Below are positions 61,026-64,000 of a stretch of DNA of 64,000 nt, piece after piece. This DNA is from Desulfitibacter alkalitolerans DSM 16504 (GTDB taxonomy: Bacteria > Bacillota > DSM-16504 > Desulfitibacterales > Desulfitibacteraceae): NCBI RefSeq assembly GCF_000620305.1, contig NZ_KK211102.1:146504-210503 (forward strand), read 5' to 3'. Every line of letters starts with the position of its first letter. The first letter of the stretch is position 1. Position numbers and translations under genes: made by a program. Under the pieces are notes generated by a model. That model did no database searches. It was not told the DNA's origin and saw only the letters and a program-made list of their open reading frames with translations.

Positions 61026-63479
61026 CTAACACAGCTGATGCTCTGTACGGTTGATGATTTCGTTTTGAAGATTAGGGCTTAATTCTGTAAAATAGGCACT
61101 ATACCCTGCGACCCGTACAATTAGATTTCTATACTTTTCTGGATTCTTTTGTGCTTTTAATAACGTAGATTTGTTAATCACAAAAAACTGAATGTGCCAC
61201 AGTTTTAAATCTACAAAGGTCCTTATAAGTTCCATTAGGTCCCGCGTACCCTTTTCACCTGACAAAACCTGTGGGCTGATTTTAATGTTTACCAGCCTGG
61301 CCAGGTTATTGTTGTATTTACGACTTTTGGCTTTGGCAATTGAAATTAGAGTAGCTAATGGACCCTGGCTATCGCGGCCTTGGGTTGGAGATACCCCTTC
61401 GGAAAATGCTTCCCCAGCCTTTCTTCCATTTGGAGTTGCTCCCATTCTCTTGCCCATTGCCACATGAGTCGTAACTGGAACAAACTTTAGATTTTGAGGA
61501 CCATTTGGTGTTTGATAACACTGCATTACCCCGCAAATGATTTCATCCACTTGACGAGCAATCTCATCAGCATAGTGTTCGTTATTACCATACTGCGGAA
61601 CATTCAAAAGCATTTGTCTAATTCTTTCATGATCTTCAAAATTTGTTTCTAGAGCCTCCTTCAATTTCTCTAAATCAAAAGCTTTATCTTCAAAGATTAA
61701 CTTTTTTATAGCAGTGAGGGACTCAATAACTGTACCAAAACCTATTACACTGAGATTCCCTGTATCCTTGGATAGCCCTATGCCAAAAATAGGCTGGTGA
61801 ATATCAGTTAGTGCTTCAACACAGGCATCATTAAGCATTGACATGAAAGGTGCAGCTAAACAGGCGGCATTTGAAATTTCCAAGGCAGCCTGGCGAATAT
61901 AATAGTGTTTTACCAAAAAATCCCAGGCCTCAGTAAAATTATTCAATACATCCTCATAGGTCTTAATATCAGAAAACTTTATAGATGGAGTCATGAGCTT
62001 TTTTTTCTTTCCATCAATGGTCACCACCCCGTCATTTATTGCCATTTCCAGGGCTGCAACTGTATTCGGGTTACACCCCACAGTTACATAGGTATCAAGA
62101 TCAAGAAGTCTTACTTCAGTACAAGCGCAAGGCGTATAATCCCTGGCATCGTGAGTATTGGCACCATCATGTAAAAGCTGGGGAATAATTTCTTCATCAT
62201 TTAACAGTTTAGGGAAGCCTGTTCCTTCTTTGATCAATTCTACAATAGCGTACAAAAGTCTATCAGGCGTTCTGGAGTGTACCCGAACAGAAAGGTCTGG
62301 ATAGTGAAGGGGAAATTCTTTTTTTGATCTAAGCACAAGGTATGTTAACTCGTTTGAAGCGTCCTGCCCATACCTTGTCTGACCACCAAGAACTGTTTGT
62401 TCAAAATGGCAGTAACCCTCAAAATAATTATTTGTGGCAGTTACATTATATGGAACATAGTTTGCAATTTTAAACCACAAGCATTCCATTAATTCAAGAG
62501 CTTTTTCTTCATCTATAACCCCTGCTTTGTAATCCTTTATAAAGGTTGGATACATATACTGGTCAAAACGCCCCAGAGAAATTACACCTACTGTTGGTTG
62601 TTCCAATTTATAAGCTGTTTGTACAAACCACTGGCACTGTAAAGCTTCCCAGAAATTTCGTGCGGGGTGAGCTGGTATCCATTCACAATTTTGAGCAATG
62701 GTCTCCAGTTCCTTTTTTCGCACCAGGTCCCTTTCCATAGAGGCTAATTCCCTGGCACGTTTGGCATAACGCTTGGCATAATCAATGAGGCCATCACAGA
62801 CTATAATTGCAGATTGCAGGAAGGCCTTTTTATTATAGTCATTATTACGAACCTGGCTCAGACGTTCTTCCATTTCTTTTTTTATTGCCAGTAAACCTTT
62901 GTCAATAACCTTCTTGTAATGTCCAGCCCAGTTCAACGTGGCATTAATATTTGCATTGTCTTGTAAGAGCCCAGCTGAACCCCAGTCATCATCGCCATAA
63001 ATAAGTTCCTTAGTTTCATTTGGAAGCATAGACAGATATCTTTCATGGGCACTCTTACCCTTCCAATAGGGAATAACCTTTTCTTTTATGATTTGTATCT
63101 CCTTATCTGTAATCCTATAACCGTTACCTTCCTTTGCAGCTTTTAGAGCTTTTTCAAGCCAGGGGCCCCGGAGTTCTGGAAAGAGGATAGAATGCCTTCC
63201 AGCGCCACCACAAGTTCCAACTATCAGTTCATTGTCTTCAATAACTACATCAATATGGTTAAAAATGTGGTGCAAAGCTTTTGCTCTTCTAATATTCATT
63301 GGATACTCTTCTGTTTGCGACATGGATTCGGTGAAAAGAACCGCTCTTTGAATATCAATTCTTGGCACCTGATCTCTAAATTTCGAAAGAAAACCATTAA
63401 TACGTGACCTTGGACTCATCTGACCATGGCCGCTTTCAATTCTTTTTTCTTGTTCGGTTAAATAAGCTACCTGAGCCAT
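61026..63479 (-). CDS. Glycyl-radical enzyme of unknown substrate (PFL2/dehydratase-lyase type)
   Basis: An 817-residue anaerobic radical enzyme. The radical glycine lies in VRVAGYSAYF (Gly792), and the thiyl cysteine with acid/base glutamate in ACTEV (Cys453, Glu455), the C-x-E arrangement of dehydratases and C-X lyases rather than pyruvate formate-lyase. RMGATPNGRKAGEAFSEGVSPTQGRDSQGP is the conserved region before the glycine loop. AAGGAGGAGG precedes ATG 63479. No radical SAM activating enzyme is next to it within the window; it must lie elsewhere. Neighbours are TctBAC, a LarA racemase and GlcDF, so the enzyme may act on a carboxylate and yield or use a 2-hydroxyacid. The specific reaction cannot be named. 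Confidence 0.9.
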   Translation of the reverse strand: MAQVAYLTEQEKRIESGHGQMSPRSRINGFLSKFRDQVPRIDIQRAVLFTESMSQTEEYPMNIRRAKALHHIFNHIDVVIEDNELIVGTCGGAGRHSILFPELRGPWLEKALKAAKEGNGYRITDKEIQIIKEKVIPYWKGKSAHERYLSMLPNETKELIYGDDDWGSAGLLQDNANINATLNWAGHYKKVIDKGLLAIKKEMEERLSQVRNNDYNKKAFLQSAIIVCDGLIDYAKRYAKRARELASMERDLVRKKELETIAQNCEWIPAHPARNFWEALQCQWFVQTAYKLEQPTVGVISLGRFDQYMYPTFIKDYKAGVIDEEKALELMECLWFKIANYVPYNVTATNNYFEGYCHFEQTVLGGQTRYGQDASNELTYLVLRSKKEFPLHYPDLSVRVHSRTPDRLLYAIVELIKEGTGFPKLLNDEEIIPQLLHDGANTHDARDYTPCACTEVRLLDLDTYVTVGCNPNTVAALEMAINDGVVTIDGKKKKLMTPSIKFSDIKTYEDVLNNFTEAWDFLVKHYYIRQAALEISNAACLAAPFMSMLNDACVEALTDIHQPIFGIGLSKDTGNLSVIGFGTVIESLTAIKKLIFEDKAFDLEKLKEALETNFEDHERIRQMLLNVPQYGNNEHYADEIARQVDEIICGVMQCYQTPNGPQNLKFVPVTTHVAMGKRMGATPNGRKAGEAFSEGVSPTQGRDSQGPLATLISIAKAKSRKYNNNLARLVNIKISPQVLSGEKGTRDLMELIRTFVDLKLWHIQFFVINKSTLLKAQKNPEKYRNLIVRVAGYSAYFTELSPNLQNEIINRTEHQLC

Positions 63480-63520
63480 AAACCTCCTCCTTTTCAAGTA
63501 ATAATTTTGTTCAACCAACT

Positions 63521-63575
63521 AAAAAAACCCATAAAACACACAGGCATGACAAATGCCTTGAAGTATGTTCATGGG
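63521..63575 (-). terminator. Terminator/attenuator in the leader of the glycyl-radical enzyme
   Basis: On the minus strand CCCAT..ACA..AC..AGGCAT pairs with ATGCCT..GT..TGT..ATGGG (63575-63528, loop TTGTC), followed by TTTTTTT (63527-63521). It ends about 40 nt before the GRE start, leaving little room for a separate promoter; it may be a partial terminator after the upstream gene. Confidence 0.75.
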
Positions 63576-63679
63576 CTTTATCTTGTTTAGTAACATCAAC
63601 TTCAACAAATTGACGCCAGCAAGAAATCCCTTATTTAATTATAAGTTAAACTGCCACTGCATCTTTTAATACAAAAATC

Positions 63680-64000
63680 TCATCTGCTGCATATTTGTTT
63701 GCCCATTTTCTCCCTGTATCTTTCAACAGCATTTTTTATAGCCTGAATTAACGAACCTGTGGTGGACAGGCAAATCTTTTCCTTTATGGTTTGAAACAAT
63801 GGCTCCAGAGATTCCTCAACGCAGTATCCATTAACCAGTTCTTCCAGACAGGCTTGTGTTAAGGGAGAAATCAAGTTAAAATTAGACTGCACAATACGAT
63901 GTGTATTCACGTCAATGAGCAGCTGAACCGACATGATCTTGTAAACTGTTATTTCCTTGGGCGGCTTAGCATTACCACCCACCAGTATACAACCCTCCAT
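63680..64000 (-). CDS. DUF3870-family protein (start at or beyond window edge)
   Basis: At least 106 residues of a small cytoplasmic protein that I assign to DUF3870. Typical are ILVGGNAKPPKEITVYKIMSVQLLIDVNTHRIVQSNFNLISPLTQACLEELVNG, i.e. a V-G-x-A-K-x-P opening, then a beta strand pair with D-x-x-T/N, then S-x-L-T. The C-terminal half is helical. An ATG coincides with base 64000, but a few more residues may lie outside. Members of this uncharacterised family often accompany organic-acid transporters and enzymes; here it precedes the GRE-TctABC run. Confidence 0.7.
   Translation of the reverse strand: MEGCILVGGNAKPPKEITVYKIMSVQLLIDVNTHRIVQSNFNLISPLTQACLEELVNGYCVEESLEPLFQTIKEKICLSTTGSLIQAIKNAVERYREKMGKQICSR

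Noticed and set aside
63521-63575. Sigma-54 promoter for the glycyl-radical enzyme (AGGCATTTGTCATGCC)
   Set aside because: GG-N10-GC spacing is met by chance inside the hairpin, but the flanking bases do not fit TGGCAC or TTGCA.
1-64000. Prophage, transposon, integron or CRISPR content
   Set aside because: No integrase, transposase, phage structural gene or spaced direct repeat was found. The only tandem repeat seen is the 7-bp array.

Overview
The window is an AT-rich chromosomal segment that looks like an anaerobic low-GC Firmicute of the class Clostridia. The reasons are the gene content (hydroxylamine reductase, VorDBAC plus butyrate kinase, a glycyl-radical enzyme, AgrBD, YlbF, YkvI, a clostridial-type actin-like protein), strong AGGAGG ribosome sites, many TTG/GTG starts, and lipoproteins with no outer-membrane genes. 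No rRNA, tRNA, CRISPR array, transposase or prophage was seen. The species cannot be named from this window alone.

Left part (1-23 kb): a solitary Dam-type methylase; a Crp/Fnr regulator beside hcp, with a Crp-like palindrome upstream of hcp; yajQ; mgsA; and a complete phosphate operon pstS-pstC-pstA-pstB-pstB-phoU. The phosphate operon has two ATP-binding subunits and two PhoP-box promoters of identical geometry, one before pstS and one after a terminator before pstC. Housekeeping genes follow: a chemoreceptor, a TIGR01212-type radical SAM protein, panC behind a structured leader, a membrane hydrolase, an actin-like protein, psd-pssA, an M1 peptidase, a MATE pump, an aminotransferase and a YkvI-type permease.

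Middle (23-46 kb): a solitary molybdenum hydroxylase large subunit; a sigma-54-controlled branched-chain 2-oxoacid oxidoreductase/butyrate kinase operon with a PAS-type activator, three palindromic activator sites and a -24/-12 promoter in the short gap between regulator and operon; and an ext-like (selenite/tellurite reduction type) electron-transfer operon. The ext-like cytochrome is an 11-haem lipoprotein whose reading frame contains one in-frame UGA followed by a bSECIS-like hairpin, so it is a candidate selenoprotein. After it come a triple-HTH regulator, a LutA/LutB-like pair, and a small agr locus (AgrB, an unlisted 44-residue AgrD with serine instead of cysteine, and a sensor-like membrane protein). 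A membrane GGDEF/HD-GYP protein stands where AgrC/AgrA would be expected.

Right part (46-64 kb): an organic-acid island on one strand. A glycyl-radical enzyme of unknown substrate, a TctABC transporter, a LarA-type nickel racemase, a GlcD/GlcF-type 2-hydroxyacid oxidoreductase and a permease form one run. A PrpR-type sigma-54 activator follows, then a second set (enolase-superfamily enzyme, TAXI-TRAP transporter) behind a near-perfect sigma-54 promoter. Together these suggest uptake of unusual organic acids, radical cleavage or dehydration, epimerisation and oxidation of a 2-hydroxyacid, under carbon-source-responsive sigma-54 control.
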